From Brachybacterium sp036311905 (GTDB taxonomy: Bacteria; Actinomycetota; Actinomycetes; Actinomycetales; Dermabacteraceae): a stretch of 64,000 nucleotides of DNA. Position 1 is the first letter of the stretch, and every line of letters starts with the position of its first letter. Both the position numbers and the translations under genes were made by a program. Positions 8,159 through 16,328 of this stretch are shown piece after piece. Location of the stretch: contig NZ_JAZDCH010000024.1 of NCBI RefSeq assembly GCF_036311905.1, forward strand, positions 13,211 to 77,210, in the 5' to 3' direction. The notes below the pieces were generated by a model. It saw only the letters and a list, made by a program, of their open reading frames with translations. It had not been told where the DNA came from and did no database searches.

Positions 8159-8905
8159 ATGACCTACACACTCGTGCTGCTCCGCCACGGCGAGAGCGAC
8201 TGGAACGCCAAGAACCTGTTCACCGGCTGGGTCGACGTGGCCCTCACCGAGAAGGGCCGCGAGGAGGCCGCCGGCGGCGGTCGCCTGCTGAAGGAGGCCG
8301 GCATCCTCCCCGATGTCGTGCACACCTCGCTGCAGCGCCGCGCGATCATGACCGCGAACCTCGCCCTCGACGCCGCGGACCGCCACTGGATCCCGGTGCG
8401 CCGCGACTGGCGCCTCAACGAGCGCCACTACGGGGCGCTCCAGGGTCTGGACAAGACCGAGATCCGCGAGAAGTACGGCGAGGAGCAGTTCATGGCGTGG
8501 CGCCGCTCCTATGACACCCCGCCGCCGGAGATCGAGTTCGGCTCCGAGTTCTCCCAGGACCAGGATCCGCAGTACGCCGATCTCGGCGAGAAGCTGCCGA
8601 AGTCCGAGTGCCTCAAGGACGTCGTCGAGCGCTTCCTCCCCTACTGGGAGGAGGGCATCAAGCCCGATCTGGCCGACGGCAAGACCGTGCTGATCGCCGC
8701 CCACGGCAACTCGCTGCGCGCGCTCGTGAAGTACCTCGACGGCATCTCCGACGAGGAGATCTCGGGCCTGAACATCCCCACCGGCCAGCCGCTCGTGTAC
8801 GAGCTCGACGAGGACTTCCAGCCCGTCGAGAAGGGCGGCCGCTACCTCGACCCGGTCGCCGCGAAGGCCGCCGCCGAGGCCGTCGCCAACCAGGGCAAGA
8901 AGTGA
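8159..8905 (+). CDS. gpmA: 2,3-bisphosphoglycerate-dependent phosphoglycerate mutase
   Basis: 248 aa; interconverts 3- and 2-phosphoglycerate in glycolysis and gluconeogenesis. The catalytic LLRHGESDWN places His10 as the phospho-acceptor, Glu follows in RLNERHYGALQG (about residue 88), and the second histidine is in IAAHGNSLRAL. SLQRRAIMTANLALD is the usual substrate-loop arginine region. Length and order match the dPGM family throughout. The start is leaderless (TAGGCT six bases upstream). A strong hairpin terminator follows 20 bases after the stop, so it is probably monocistronic. Confidence 0.97.
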   Translation: MTYTLVLLRHGESDWNAKNLFTGWVDVALTEKGREEAAGGGRLLKEAGILPDVVHTSLQRRAIMTANLALDAADRHWIPVRRDWRLNERHYGALQGLDKTEIREKYGEEQFMAWRRSYDTPPPEIEFGSEFSQDQDPQYADLGEKLPKSECLKDVVERFLPYWEEGIKPDLADGKTVLIAAHGNSLRALVKYLDGISDEEISGLNIPTGQPLVYELDEDFQPVEKGGRYLDPVAAKAAAEAVANQGKK

Positions 8906-8925
8906 GCTGACCCCAGCCGACGAGA

Positions 8926-8957
8926 ACGGCGCCCCCACCGAGCGGTGGGGGCGCCGT
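8926..8957. terminator. Bidirectional terminator between gpmA and the HerA-like gene
   Basis: A perfect 14-base-pair stem (ACGGCGCCCCCACC at 8926-8939 paired with 8944-8957) with a four-base loop, between two convergent genes. No long T run follows, as usual at this GC. Confidence 0.85.
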
Positions 8958-8974
8958 GTCGTTGCCACGGGCCG

Positions 8975-10630
8975 TCAGCGCCTCCGACGGGTGCCGAACA
9001 GGCCGCGCGTGATCTCGCGGCCCAGCACGGTCCCGGCCGAGCGCAGGAAGGACTTCACGGCGGGGTTCTGGAAGAAGCCCTCGTCCTTGCTCGCCGTCTT
9101 CGCGGCGGGCTTCGCGGCCCGCTCGGCCGGAGCGGCCGTGCCGTCGGCCGCGGGGCCGGCACCCTTCCCCGCTGCGGCGTCCTGGGCCTCGGCCTCCTTC
9201 GCGGCCCGCTGCTGCAGGATCTCGTAGGCGGACTCGTTGTCCACGGCGGTGCCGTACTGCGCCTGCAGCGGGGAGGCGGCGACGGCGGCCGTGATCACCT
9301 CGGCACCGGCCGGCTCCATCGAGCTCTCCGGTGCCCGCACGGCGGTGATCGCGACGGGCGTCGGCGCGCCGTCCTCGCTCATCACGGTCACGATCGCCTC
9401 GCCGGTGCCGAGCGCCGGGATGACCTCCTCGAGGTCGTGCTCGGAGGTGGGGAAGGTTTTCGCGGTGGCCTTGAGCGCCTTCGCGTCGTCCGGGGTGAAG
9501 GCGCGCAGCGCGTGCTGGACGCGGTTGCCCAGCTGGGCGAGGACGTCGCCGGGGATGTCCTTCGGGGTCTGGGTGATGAAGAAGATGCCGACGCCCTTGG
9601 AGCGGATCAGCCGCACCGTCTGGACCACCTGGTCCAGGAACGCCTTGGAAGCGTCCTTGAACAGCAGGTGCGCCTCGTCGAAGAAGAACACCAGCTTCGG
9701 CACCTCGGCATCGCCGACCTCGGGCAGCTCCTGGTACAGCTCGGCCAGCATCCACATCATGAAGGTCGAGAACAGGGCGGGTCGGGAGGCGACGCCGGGG
9801 AGCTCGAGGCAGGAGATGATCCCGGTGCCGCCCTGTGTGCGCAGCAGCTGCTGGGTGTCGAAGGCGGGCTCGCCGAAGAAGACGTCCGCGCCGGAGGCCT
9901 CGAAGGCGGTGAGGCTGCGCAGGATCACCCCGGCGGTCGCGCTCGAGATCCCACCGATGCCCTTGAGTTCGCCCTTGCCCTCGTCGGAGGTGAGGAACTG
10001 GATGAGGGCGCGGAGGTCCTTGAGGTCCAGGAGCGCGAGCCCCTGCGCGTCGGCGTAATGGAAGATCAGCCCGAGCGAGGACTCCTGGGTCTCGTTGAGC
10101 TCGAGCACCTTGGACATCAGCACCGGCCCGAAGTCGGAGACGGTGGTGCGGATCGGGACGCCCTCGCCCTGCCCGCCCAGGGTGTAGAACTCCGTCGGCG
10201 CGGCGCGCGAGACCCACTCCTGGCCGCGGGCGGCGGCGCGCGCGGTGAGCTTCTCCGAGGCGGCACCCGGCACGGCGATGCCCGAGAGGTCGCCCTTCAT
10301 GTCCGCGACGAAGACCGCCGCCCCGGCATGGGCGGCCTGCTCCGCGATGACTTGGAGGGTGCGGGTCTTGCCGGTGCCGGTCGCGCCCGCGATGAGGCCG
10401 TGGCGGTTGAGCATCGCGACCGAGAGGTTCACCGGCACGCTCGGATCCGGCTCCCCCGCGCCGCCGTCCGCGAGGAGGGCGCCGAGGTGGATGCGCGCCC
10501 CCTCGAAGGCGTAGGCGCTGCGGATCTGCTCGGCCTCGGCGGAGCCGGCGGGCACGGCGGGAGCCGCGGCGGGAGCCTCGGGCGCCGCCTGCGGCTCGGG
10601 GACGGCGGAATCCTGCTGCGGGCTGGTCAT
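8975..10630 (-). CDS. HerA/DUF853-type P-loop ATPase
   Basis: 551 aa. An N-terminal Ala/Pro/Gln-rich linker (1-34) precedes a HerA-FtsK-superfamily ATPase core with Walker A GATGTGKT at 82-89, FVADMKGDLSG, Walker B VFFFDEAHLLF around 310-320 and sensor-like IFFITQTPKDIP. This is the DUF853 'helicase HerA-like' group; related proteins are motor ATPases, but for this group the substrate is not established. A charged, Ala/Lys-rich linker (about 480-525) leads to the terminal FFQNPAVKSFLRSAG..LFGTRRRR helix, which could bind DNA or membrane (inference). No partner nuclease such as NurA is adjacent. Converges with gpmA across the terminator. Confidence 0.88.
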   Translation of the reverse strand: MTSPQQDSAVPEPQAAPEAPAAAPAVPAGSAEAEQIRSAYAFEGARIHLGALLADGGAGEPDPSVPVNLSVAMLNRHGLIAGATGTGKTRTLQVIAEQAAHAGAAVFVADMKGDLSGIAVPGAASEKLTARAAARGQEWVSRAAPTEFYTLGGQGEGVPIRTTVSDFGPVLMSKVLELNETQESSLGLIFHYADAQGLALLDLKDLRALIQFLTSDEGKGELKGIGGISSATAGVILRSLTAFEASGADVFFGEPAFDTQQLLRTQGGTGIISCLELPGVASRPALFSTFMMWMLAELYQELPEVGDAEVPKLVFFFDEAHLLFKDASKAFLDQVVQTVRLIRSKGVGIFFITQTPKDIPGDVLAQLGNRVQHALRAFTPDDAKALKATAKTFPTSEHDLEEVIPALGTGEAIVTVMSEDGAPTPVAITAVRAPESSMEPAGAEVITAAVAASPLQAQYGTAVDNESAYEILQQRAAKEAEAQDAAAGKGAGPAADGTAAPAERAAKPAAKTASKDEGFFQNPAVKSFLRSAGTVLGREITRGLFGTRRRR

Positions 10631-10708
10631 CGGGGCCTCCTCGCCGGCGGACCGGCTGCATCGCGATCGGGACGGGTCGATCGTAGCGGGGTGGCGGGGA
10701 TCACCCAG

Positions 10709-10714
10709 TACCGT
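10709..10714 (+). promoter_or_regulatory. Leaderless -10 of the acyltransferase gene
   Basis: TACCGT ends six bases before the ATG at 10721. It lies in the 90-base gap shared with the divergent HerA-like gene. Confidence 0.45.
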
Positions 10715-10720
10715 GGCCCC

Positions 10721-11731
10721 ATGACCACCGCCCCACCCGTGCTCGTCGAGTCCGAGGACGAGCTCGAGCCCGCCGCGGTAGCGGCCATGCTCACCGCGCC
10801 GTCCTATCCCTCGCTGCTCGAGCTGCTCGGCATCATCGGCGCCGACGCCGAGGACCTGCTGCCCCTCGTCGGTCCGGCGACCGCGGACCACGCGCTCCTC
10901 GCGGAGGTCACCTCGCTCGCGAACCAGCTGCGCGCCGCCGCCGGGCTCGAGGTGCCCGAGGTCGACCTCGCCGCCCGCAAAGATGAGCTCGACGCTCTCC
11001 AGCAGGGCATCGCCCCGGGTGAGGGGCTGCTCGCGATCCTCGCGCTCACCGTCTCCACCGCGACAGTGCGGCGCTGGCATGGCGCCCGCGGGCTCTCCCC
11101 GGAGCTGTCGTGGACGGTCCTCGCGGATCTCGGCCGGCAGATGCGGGTGCACCGCACGGGTACGGGGCGGCTGGGCCTGCACCAGCTGAACTGGGTCACC
11201 GGGAACTGGGCGGGCCGTCTGGTGCACCTGGGTCGGCTGCAGTTCGACCTGAGCCGTCGGCGCGTCGCCCGGCTCGAGCACGGCGCGGAGCGCACCGGCC
11301 CGGACGAGCCGCAGCGCTGGGTCGTCGGCACCCACATCCCCGCGACGGGCCCCCTGGACCCCGCCGAGGTGGACGCCTCCTTCGACGCCGCCGTCGCCTA
11401 CTTCACCGAGCACTACGCCGATCTGAACGCGGACCGCCCGGCCGACGCCCCGCGCTTCGGCCACGAGTTCACCTGCGACTCCTGGCTGCTGAGCGACCAG
11501 TTCGAGGAGATCACCGGGTCCGAGTCGAACCTCGCCCGCTTCGCCGCGCGCTGGCAGCTGATCGGCACCGACCCCCAGGGGGCCGACGGCGCCCTCTTCT
11601 TCACCTTCGGGCTGCGCCCGCCGGTGGATCCCGCCGCGCTCCCGCGCCGCACCCGGCTCGAGCGCGGCGTGGCCGATCGCCTGGCCGACGGGCGGGGCTG
11701 GACCACCGGGAGCGGTCGCCTGCTGCGCTGA
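10721..11731 (+). CDS. GNAT-like acyltransferase domain protein
   Basis: 336 aa. It resembles the actinobacterial 'acyltransferase domain-containing' proteins built from an N-terminal helical domain and a GNAT-like C-terminal domain (NAT_N and GNAT_C in Pfam terms, from memory). The conserved block LGLHQLNWVTGNWAGRLVHL (about 147-166) and FGHEFTCDSWLLSDQFEEI with its CDSWLL motif (about 247) are characteristic. GWTTGSGRLLR closes the protein. No signal or membrane segment. Substrate is unknown. The start is leaderless. It converges with the TetR gene, 23 bases apart. Confidence 0.75.
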   Translation: MTTAPPVLVESEDELEPAAVAAMLTAPSYPSLLELLGIIGADAEDLLPLVGPATADHALLAEVTSLANQLRAAAGLEVPEVDLAARKDELDALQQGIAPGEGLLAILALTVSTATVRRWHGARGLSPELSWTVLADLGRQMRVHRTGTGRLGLHQLNWVTGNWAGRLVHLGRLQFDLSRRRVARLEHGAERTGPDEPQRWVVGTHIPATGPLDPAEVDASFDAAVAYFTEHYADLNADRPADAPRFGHEFTCDSWLLSDQFEEITGSESNLARFAARWQLIGTDPQGADGALFFTFGLRPPVDPAALPRRTRLERGVADRLADGRGWTTGSGRLLR

Positions 11732-11754
11732 CTCCCCCGGGCACCCGGCCCGCC

Positions 11755-12357
11755 TCAGAGGTCCCGGGCGCGCTCGTGGTAGAGCTCGATCACCTGGTCG
11801 AAGGCGAGCACGGGGTCGATACCGCGGCGCATCGAGATCGCGAAGGCGCTGCGGGTGAGCGCGAAGCTGACCTGCACGACGATGATCGCGAGCTCCCGGG
11901 AGTACTCCTCCTCGAGCGCCTCGTCGAGCACGTCGACGAGGTCGGTCTGCATCGCCTGCAGATTGCCGGTGGAGATCGAGTGCAGGCTCGGCTCCTGCGC
12001 CATGACCCGCTTCTTCAGCTCACGCAGCTCGGGGTCGACGGGGATCCGGGAGATGCCCTCACGGATGACGGCCAGCAGGGCGGCCCGCACCGGCAGCGTC
12101 TCGAGCTTCTCCCGCAGGGATGCGACGGCTCGCGGCCCCTCGTCCCCGACGACGCCGAGAATCGCGGACTCCTTCGTGGACCAGTGGTTGAAGAAGGTGC
12201 GGGGAGAGACGCCCGCGCGCCGGGCGATCATCTCGGAGGTCACCCCCGAGAGCCCGTCCTCGGCGACCAGCTCGAGGGCCGCCCGGTGCATCGCCAGCCG
12301 GGTCGCGTGCTTCTTCTGTTCCCGTAGCCCGGCGGGTGCGGTCTCGTTCTCGCTCAC
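11755..12357 (-). CDS. TetR-family transcriptional regulator
   Basis: 200 aa. The N-terminal helix-turn-helix is clear: ALELVAEDGLSGVTSEMIA (helices 1-2) and RRAGVSPRTFFNHWSTKE (recognition helix and after), residues about 25-62. The rest is an all-helical ligand-binding domain with a charged middle (ELRELKKRVM) and no family-specific signature I recognise. The GTG at 12357 is preferred over longer readings because TACGAT lies six bases upstream. It is divergent from a DHA2-type efflux gene with a direct-repeat operator between them, the classical arrangement for a drug-responsive repressor controlling both itself and the pump. Confidence 0.92.
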   Translation of the reverse strand: MSENETAPAGLREQKKHATRLAMHRAALELVAEDGLSGVTSEMIARRAGVSPRTFFNHWSTKESAILGVVGDEGPRAVASLREKLETLPVRAALLAVIREGISRIPVDPELRELKKRVMAQEPSLHSISTGNLQAMQTDLVDVLDEALEEEYSRELAIIVVQVSFALTRSAFAISMRRGIDPVLAFDQVIELYHERARDL

Positions 12358-12363
12358 GGGGAC

Positions 12364-12369
12364 ATCGTA
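12364..12369 (-). promoter_or_regulatory. Leaderless -10 of the TetR gene
   Basis: TACGAT on the minus strand ends six bases before the GTG at 12357. The operator repeats lie 22-52 bases further upstream, covering the -35 region. Confidence 0.5.
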
Positions 12370-12390
12370 GGTCCGAGAGATCACAGAATC

Positions 12391-12421
12391 TGCACTCGAT
12401 GCAATAGTGCAGTCAATGCAA
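12391..12421. promoter_or_regulatory. Probable TetR operator (two 14-base repeats)
   Basis: TGCACTCGATGCAA (12391-12404) and TGCAGTCAATGCAA (12408-12421) form a direct repeat with 17-base periodicity, 11 of 14 bases identical. CTGCACT (12390-12396) and AGTGCAG (12406-12412) also form an inverted repeat across the first unit. It sits just upstream of the MFS -10 (12430) and in the -35 zone of the regulator, so binding would block both. The regulator identity is inferred from position. Confidence 0.65.
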
Positions 12422-12429
12422 CAACCAGT

Positions 12430-12435
12430 TAGCAT
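12430..12435 (+). promoter_or_regulatory. Putative -10 of the MFS gene
   Basis: TAGCAT directly downstream of the operator; a -35 would fall inside the second repeat. Leader to the GTG at 12528 is about 85 bases. Confidence 0.4.
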
Positions 12436-12527
12436 GGCTTCGTCGAGGCACGAGGACGTGCAGCGGCCGCCGACGCACCTCCCGCGCGCGCCATCCGCAT
12501 CCGTCCACTCATCTCCCCGAGGTACTC

Positions 12528-14258
12528 GTGAGCACATCTCCCACCGCGACCACGACGCCGGCCGCCTTCACCGGCCTGGACCGCCAGGGCAAGCTCGTCT
12601 TCGTCGGCCTCATGCTCGGCATGTTCGTCGCCTCCCTCTCCCAGACCATCGTCGGCCCCGCGCTGCCGCGGATCGTCGCCGAGCTCGGCGGCGTGGAGTA
12701 CTACAGCTGGATCGCGACCGCCGCGATGCTGGTCTCCGCCGTCGCGGTGCCGATCGTCGGCAAGCTCTCCGACCTCTACGGCCGCCGCTGGTTCTATCTC
12801 GGGGGGCTGGCCGTCTTCATGATCGGCTCGATCCTCTCGGGCATGGCGACCGACTTCTGGTTCCTGGTCTTCGCCCGCGCGGTGCAGGGTCTGGGCATGG
12901 GCACCCTGATGCCGCTGAGCCAGACGATCATCGGCGACATCATCCCGCCGCGTCAGCGCGGCAAGTACCAGGGCATCATGGGCGCCGTCTTCGGCGTGAC
13001 CTCCGTGGTGGGCCCGCTGATCGGCGGCACGGTCACCGACAACCTGGGCTGGCGCTGGCTGTTCTACCTGACCCTCCCCATCGGCATCGCCGCCTTCGTG
13101 TTCATCCTGCGCTTCCTGCACCTGCCCACCTCTGCGCAGCACGGCAAGGTCGACTACCTCGGCATGATCACCCTGACCCCCGGGCTCGTGATCGGACTGC
13201 TCGCCACCACCTGGGGCGGCAACAACTACGCCTGGGACTCGGGCGTGATCATCGGGATGTACGCGGTGGCCGCCGCCTTCCTCGTCGCCTTCGTGATCAT
13301 CGAGACCCGCGTCGAGGAGCCCCTGCTCCCGATGCACCTCATCACCCGCCCCGTGGTCGCCCTCTCCGTCGCCGCCTCCTTCGCGATCGCCGTGGCGATG
13401 TTCGGCGCGATCATCTACATCCCCGTCTACGCGCAGGGCGTCATGGGCGTCTCGGCCACCAACTCCGGCGCGATCCTCATCCCGCTGTCGGTGGCGATGA
13501 TCCTCACCTCGATCCTGGTGGGTCTGCTCATCACCCGCTTCGGCACCTACAAGATCTTCCTGGTCCTCGGCGGAGCTGTGCTGGTGGGCGGCTACCTGCT
13601 GCTGGCCGACATCCAGTACGGCGACTCCCCCTGGCATCTCACCCTCGCCATGGTCGTGATCGGCCTGGGCCTGGGCCTGTCGATGCAGGTGTACACACTG
13701 GTGGTGCAGAACGCGGTGCCACAGAAGGAGCTCGGCATCGCCACCGCCTCGATCCAGTTCTTCCGCAACATCGGATCGACCATCGGCACCGCCGTGCTCG
13801 GCACCGTGATGGCTTCCCGGATGGGCCCGGCCATCGAGGAGCAGCTCAGCAGCCTGCCGCCGGAGCAGCTCGCTGCCCTGCAGCAGTCCGGCGGCAGGGC
13901 GGACGCCTCCTCGCTCGAGGCTTCCGTGCTGGATCCCGCGGCGCTCGCGCAGCTGCCGGAGTTCCTCGTGGAGCCGATCCGCGCGGGCATGGGCGACGCG
14001 ATGCACGGCGTCTTCCTCACCGCAGTGCCCTTCGTGGTCCTCGCGCTGTTGCTCTCGCTGTTCGTCAAGCAGGTCCCGCTGCGCGACACCCTGCACGACG
14101 CACCCTCAGGGAGGGATGCCGAGACGGAGCACGAGCTCCTCGACACCACCACGGGCGCCCTGGCCGAGGTGGGGGCGAGCGAGTCCGTCACCACCACGGG
14201 CGAGATCCGCGTGGTCGACCCCGCGACCGCGCAGCAGGGCGATCCCGCGCGACGCTGA
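12528..14258 (+). CDS. DHA2-family MFS drug:H+ antiporter
   Basis: 576 aa with about 14 hydrophobic helices, the DHA2 (EmrB/QacA) topology. LSQTIVGPALPRI (37-49) is the motif D-like start of helix 1, and GKLSDLYGRRW (78-88) is motif A between helices 2 and 3. ARAVQGLGMG is motif B and GVTSVVGPLIGG is the antiporter motif C. Such proteins expel amphipathic drugs across the cytoplasmic membrane. A Gln/Ser/Ala-rich extracytoplasmic loop before the last helix and a 60-residue acidic cytoplasmic tail follow. GTG start; control by the divergent TetR is likely. Substrate unknown. Confidence 0.95.
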   Translation: MSTSPTATTTPAAFTGLDRQGKLVFVGLMLGMFVASLSQTIVGPALPRIVAELGGVEYYSWIATAAMLVSAVAVPIVGKLSDLYGRRWFYLGGLAVFMIGSILSGMATDFWFLVFARAVQGLGMGTLMPLSQTIIGDIIPPRQRGKYQGIMGAVFGVTSVVGPLIGGTVTDNLGWRWLFYLTLPIGIAAFVFILRFLHLPTSAQHGKVDYLGMITLTPGLVIGLLATTWGGNNYAWDSGVIIGMYAVAAAFLVAFVIIETRVEEPLLPMHLITRPVVALSVAASFAIAVAMFGAIIYIPVYAQGVMGVSATNSGAILIPLSVAMILTSILVGLLITRFGTYKIFLVLGGAVLVGGYLLLADIQYGDSPWHLTLAMVVIGLGLGLSMQVYTLVVQNAVPQKELGIATASIQFFRNIGSTIGTAVLGTVMASRMGPAIEEQLSSLPPEQLAALQQSGGRADASSLEASVLDPAALAQLPEFLVEPIRAGMGDAMHGVFLTAVPFVVLALLLSLFVKQVPLRDTLHDAPSGRDAETEHELLDTTTGALAEVGASESVTTTGEIRVVDPATAQQGDPARR

Positions 14259-14282
14259 TCACCGCCTGCTCGGCCTCATCCT

Positions 14283-14324
14283 CGAGACCACCGCTCCTCC
14301 CATCCCGGAGGGTCGGTGGTCTCG
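14283..14324 (+). terminator. Terminator after the MFS gene
   Basis: An 11-base perfect stem, CGAGACCACCG (14283-14293) with 14314-14324, whose 20-base loop has an internal CTCC/GGAG pair, followed by TCGTTCTC. Confidence 0.75.
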
Positions 14325-14418
14325 TCGTTCTCGGCCCCGGAGCATGCGCGGGACACGCGACGCGTCCGTGGGTCCGCGCGGCGTGGTCGCGGGCCGAAGT
14401 CCGGACAGGCCTCCATGA

Positions 14419-14424
14419 CACGAT
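14419..14424 (+). promoter_or_regulatory. Possible leaderless -10 of the GNAT gene
   Basis: CACGAT ends six bases before the ATG at 14431; the first base departs from TANNNT but the spacing matches the other leaderless starts here. Confidence 0.35.
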
Positions 14425-14430
14425 GGACGG

Positions 14431-15528
14431 ATGCTGCTCGTGGATCACTTCCCGCCCATCCTGCCCGCCACCCTCGCGGACCGGCTCGCCACGCGCCTGC
14501 CGCTCGCGGCCGACGTCGCCCCGGTGACCGCACTGCTCACCGCCGCGCTGCGCCGCCACGACCCCGAGGCCGCGGCCGACGAGACCGCGCTGCGCTCCCG
14601 CATGGTGGGGCTGAAGTCCTGGTCCCGCCGCCAGGTGGTCGTCGTGCCCGTCGGCGCCGACGGCTCCCCCTCCCTCGACCAGCCGCCGCTCGCCTGGATC
14701 GCACTCGAGGACCGCGCGAGCGGGCGCACCAACGTTCAATTCGTGATCGCCGCCGACGCTCCCGAGCGGGAGGCCCTCGCCGCCTCGCTGCTGGACTGGG
14801 CGGTCGAGGTCGGCGGCTCCTTCGCCCGTGCCCGCGGCGTGGAGGCCACCAAGCTCACCACCGACGCGAACGAGCTCGACACCGACCGTGCACAGCTCCT
14901 CGCCGCGGCCGGCTACGAGATGGTGCGCTCCTGGCTGCACATGCGCCGCCCCGTCGCCCCCGAGGAGGCGACCTCGCTACCCGCCCCGCGCGAGGGCACG
15001 CGGGTGCGGCGCGTGCATCGGCACGACTCGGGACTGCCCGTCGCGCAGGACGTCCGCACTGTGCACCGGATGCTCGAGAAGTCCTTCGCCGACCATTTCA
15101 ACTCCTACCGCGAGTCCTTCGCCGAGTTCGTCCAGCGCCTCATCGAGGCCCCGGACGAGGCGGACTGGGACCACTGGTGGATCGCGGAGATCGAACGGGA
15201 GGGGCGCTGGCTGCCCGCTGGCGGCCTCGTCGCCGCCCCGATGAAGGCCACCCCGACCCGCGGCGCGGGCACGTACCTGGAGTACCTGGGCGTGCACCGC
15301 AGCGCCCGCGGCCACGGGATCGCGAAGTCGCTTCTGCGCGCCGCGATCCGCGATGCCGCCGAGCGCGGACGCGTGTTCGTGGACCTCGAGGTCGACGACG
15401 ACTCCCCCACCGGCGCCGACGGGATCTACGCCTCGATGGGTTGGGAGACCTTCGAGCGCACCCGCTCCTGGCACGCCGTCGCCCCCGCGCATCCCTCGCG
15501 GCTGCTCGAGCCGCCATCGGCGATGTAA
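14431..15528 (+). CDS. Tandem GNAT-family N-acetyltransferase
   Basis: 365 aa, about twice a single GNAT, so probably an MshD-like arrangement of two GNAT folds with a degenerate N-terminal copy. The C-terminal copy has the acetyl-CoA-binding motif A as YLGVHRSARGHGIAKSLL (about 285-302; R/Q-x-x-G-x-G/A), followed by VFVDLEVDDDSP and GADGIYASMGWE, the typical motif B. The final 30 residues, MGWETFERTRSW and onward, are duplicated downstream at 15924-16014. It is not mycothiol synthase on the evidence seen; acceptor unknown. Bounded by a terminator upstream. Confidence 0.88.
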   Translation: MLLVDHFPPILPATLADRLATRLPLAADVAPVTALLTAALRRHDPEAAADETALRSRMVGLKSWSRRQVVVVPVGADGSPSLDQPPLAWIALEDRASGRTNVQFVIAADAPEREALAASLLDWAVEVGGSFARARGVEATKLTTDANELDTDRAQLLAAAGYEMVRSWLHMRRPVAPEEATSLPAPREGTRVRRVHRHDSGLPVAQDVRTVHRMLEKSFADHFNSYRESFAEFVQRLIEAPDEADWDHWWIAEIEREGRWLPAGGLVAAPMKATPTRGAGTYLEYLGVHRSARGHGIAKSLLRAAIRDAAERGRVFVDLEVDDDSPTGADGIYASMGWETFERTRSWHAVAPAHPSRLLEPPSAM

Positions 15529-15546
15529 GACCACTTCCGCCCATCA

Positions 15547-15587
15547 ACTGAGCGTGAACATACGCCAGACGTATACTGGAGCTCAGT
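15547..15587 (+). promoter_or_regulatory. 41-base imperfect palindrome overlapping a TATACT promoter
   Basis: Nested inverted repeats share one centre at 15567: ACTGAGC (15547-15553) with GCTCAGT (15581-15587), and ATACG (15560-15564) with CGTAT (15570-15574); 14 of 20 pairs match. The inner right arm overlaps TATACT (15572-15577), a near-consensus -10 that is rare in this GC-rich window. The reading frame at 15601 begins 13 bases after the palindrome, behind AAGGGAG. This is what an autoregulated toxin-antitoxin promoter looks like (inference). Confidence 0.6.
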
Positions 15588-15600
15588 AAAGGGAGTCGTC

Positions 15601-16014
15601 GTGAAAGATCTTGAGCTCGTGAGGACGATCGCGAGAGCTCCCCTGCGCACGATGCGGTTCCGGGACCCGCAGGCTCACGGCACGAACACGTGGCGCCAGC
15701 TGGACTCGCTCGTCGCCAGCGGCGCCCTCCTCCGCCTGTCCACCGCGACCTGGAACGCCTCGACGCCGTGCTCGAGAACACCGAGCTCGGCCGAGCACTG
15801 GTCACAACATCGAAGCAGACGCATGTCGACCTCCTGCTGCGCCCCGGCCAGGGTGACGCTCTCGAGGTCGCACGGCTCGCGGCCGACCAGCTCCTCCCTC
15901 AGCTGGATCGCGAGAGCCACGACGATGGGCCGGGAGACCTTCGAACGGACCCGCTCTCGGCACGCCGTTGCTCTGTCCCACCCCACGCGGCTGCCCGAGC
16001 CGCCGATGGCCTGA
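15601..16014 (+). pseudogene. Decayed antitoxin-like gene fused to a GNAT 3'-end copy
   Basis: One open frame of 137 codons made of three unlike parts. Codons 1-48 read like a winged-helix antitoxin of AbiEi type (KDLELVRTIARAPLRTMRF, then TWRQLDSLVASGALLRLST). From about 15740 to 15905 sensible protein appears only in the +2-shifted frame: RDLERLDAVLENTELGRALV and THVDLLLRPGQGDALEVA, an unrecognised fragment. From 15924 the original frame reads MGRETFERTRSRHAVAL, ending in LPEPPMA, matching the end of the upstream GNAT at 21 of 27 residues. It looks like a frameshifted, recombined remnant behind an intact promoter and ribosome binding site. The antitoxin assignment is tentative. Confidence 0.55.
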
Positions 16015-16025
16015 GCGCCCCCGTC

Positions 16026-16328
16026 ATGGCTCCCCAGGTGGTGTGCCTGTGCGGCTCGCTGAGGCTCGCCGCGCTGTTCCGCGCGGAGAGGCGTCGTCTG
16101 ACGGCCCAGGGCGTGATCGTCCTGGGTCCGGAGGAAACGGAGCATGAGCTGACCGCCGAGCATCGCGCGATGCTCGGAGAGCTGCACCTGCGCAGGATCG
16201 ATCTCGCAGACGAGGTGCGGATCATCAGCGTCGACGGATGCCTCGGAGAGGCGACGCGTCGGGAGATCGACTACGCGAGGTCCCGCGGAAAGGTCCTCAG
16301 CGCCGTCGAGCCCGATCTGCTCCGCTGA
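16026..16328 (+). CDS. Nucleoside 2-deoxyribosyltransferase-like small protein
   Basis: 100 aa. The order VVCLCGSLR (N-terminal strand and turn), VIVLGPEE, LHLRRIDLADEVRIISVDGCLGEATRREIDYAR and RGKVLS fits the Rossmann-like fold of nucleoside 2-deoxyribosyltransferase relatives, where the acidic residues after GCLGE position the sugar. It is much shorter than characterised transferases, so activity is unproven. There is no ribosome binding site before the ATG, which follows the pseudogene stop by 11 bases, so expression may depend on the promoter at 15572. Its end overlaps the convergent next gene by 32 bases. Confidence 0.65.
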   Translation: MAPQVVCLCGSLRLAALFRAERRRLTAQGVIVLGPEETEHELTAEHRAMLGELHLRRIDLADEVRIISVDGCLGEATRREIDYARSRGKVLSAVEPDLLR

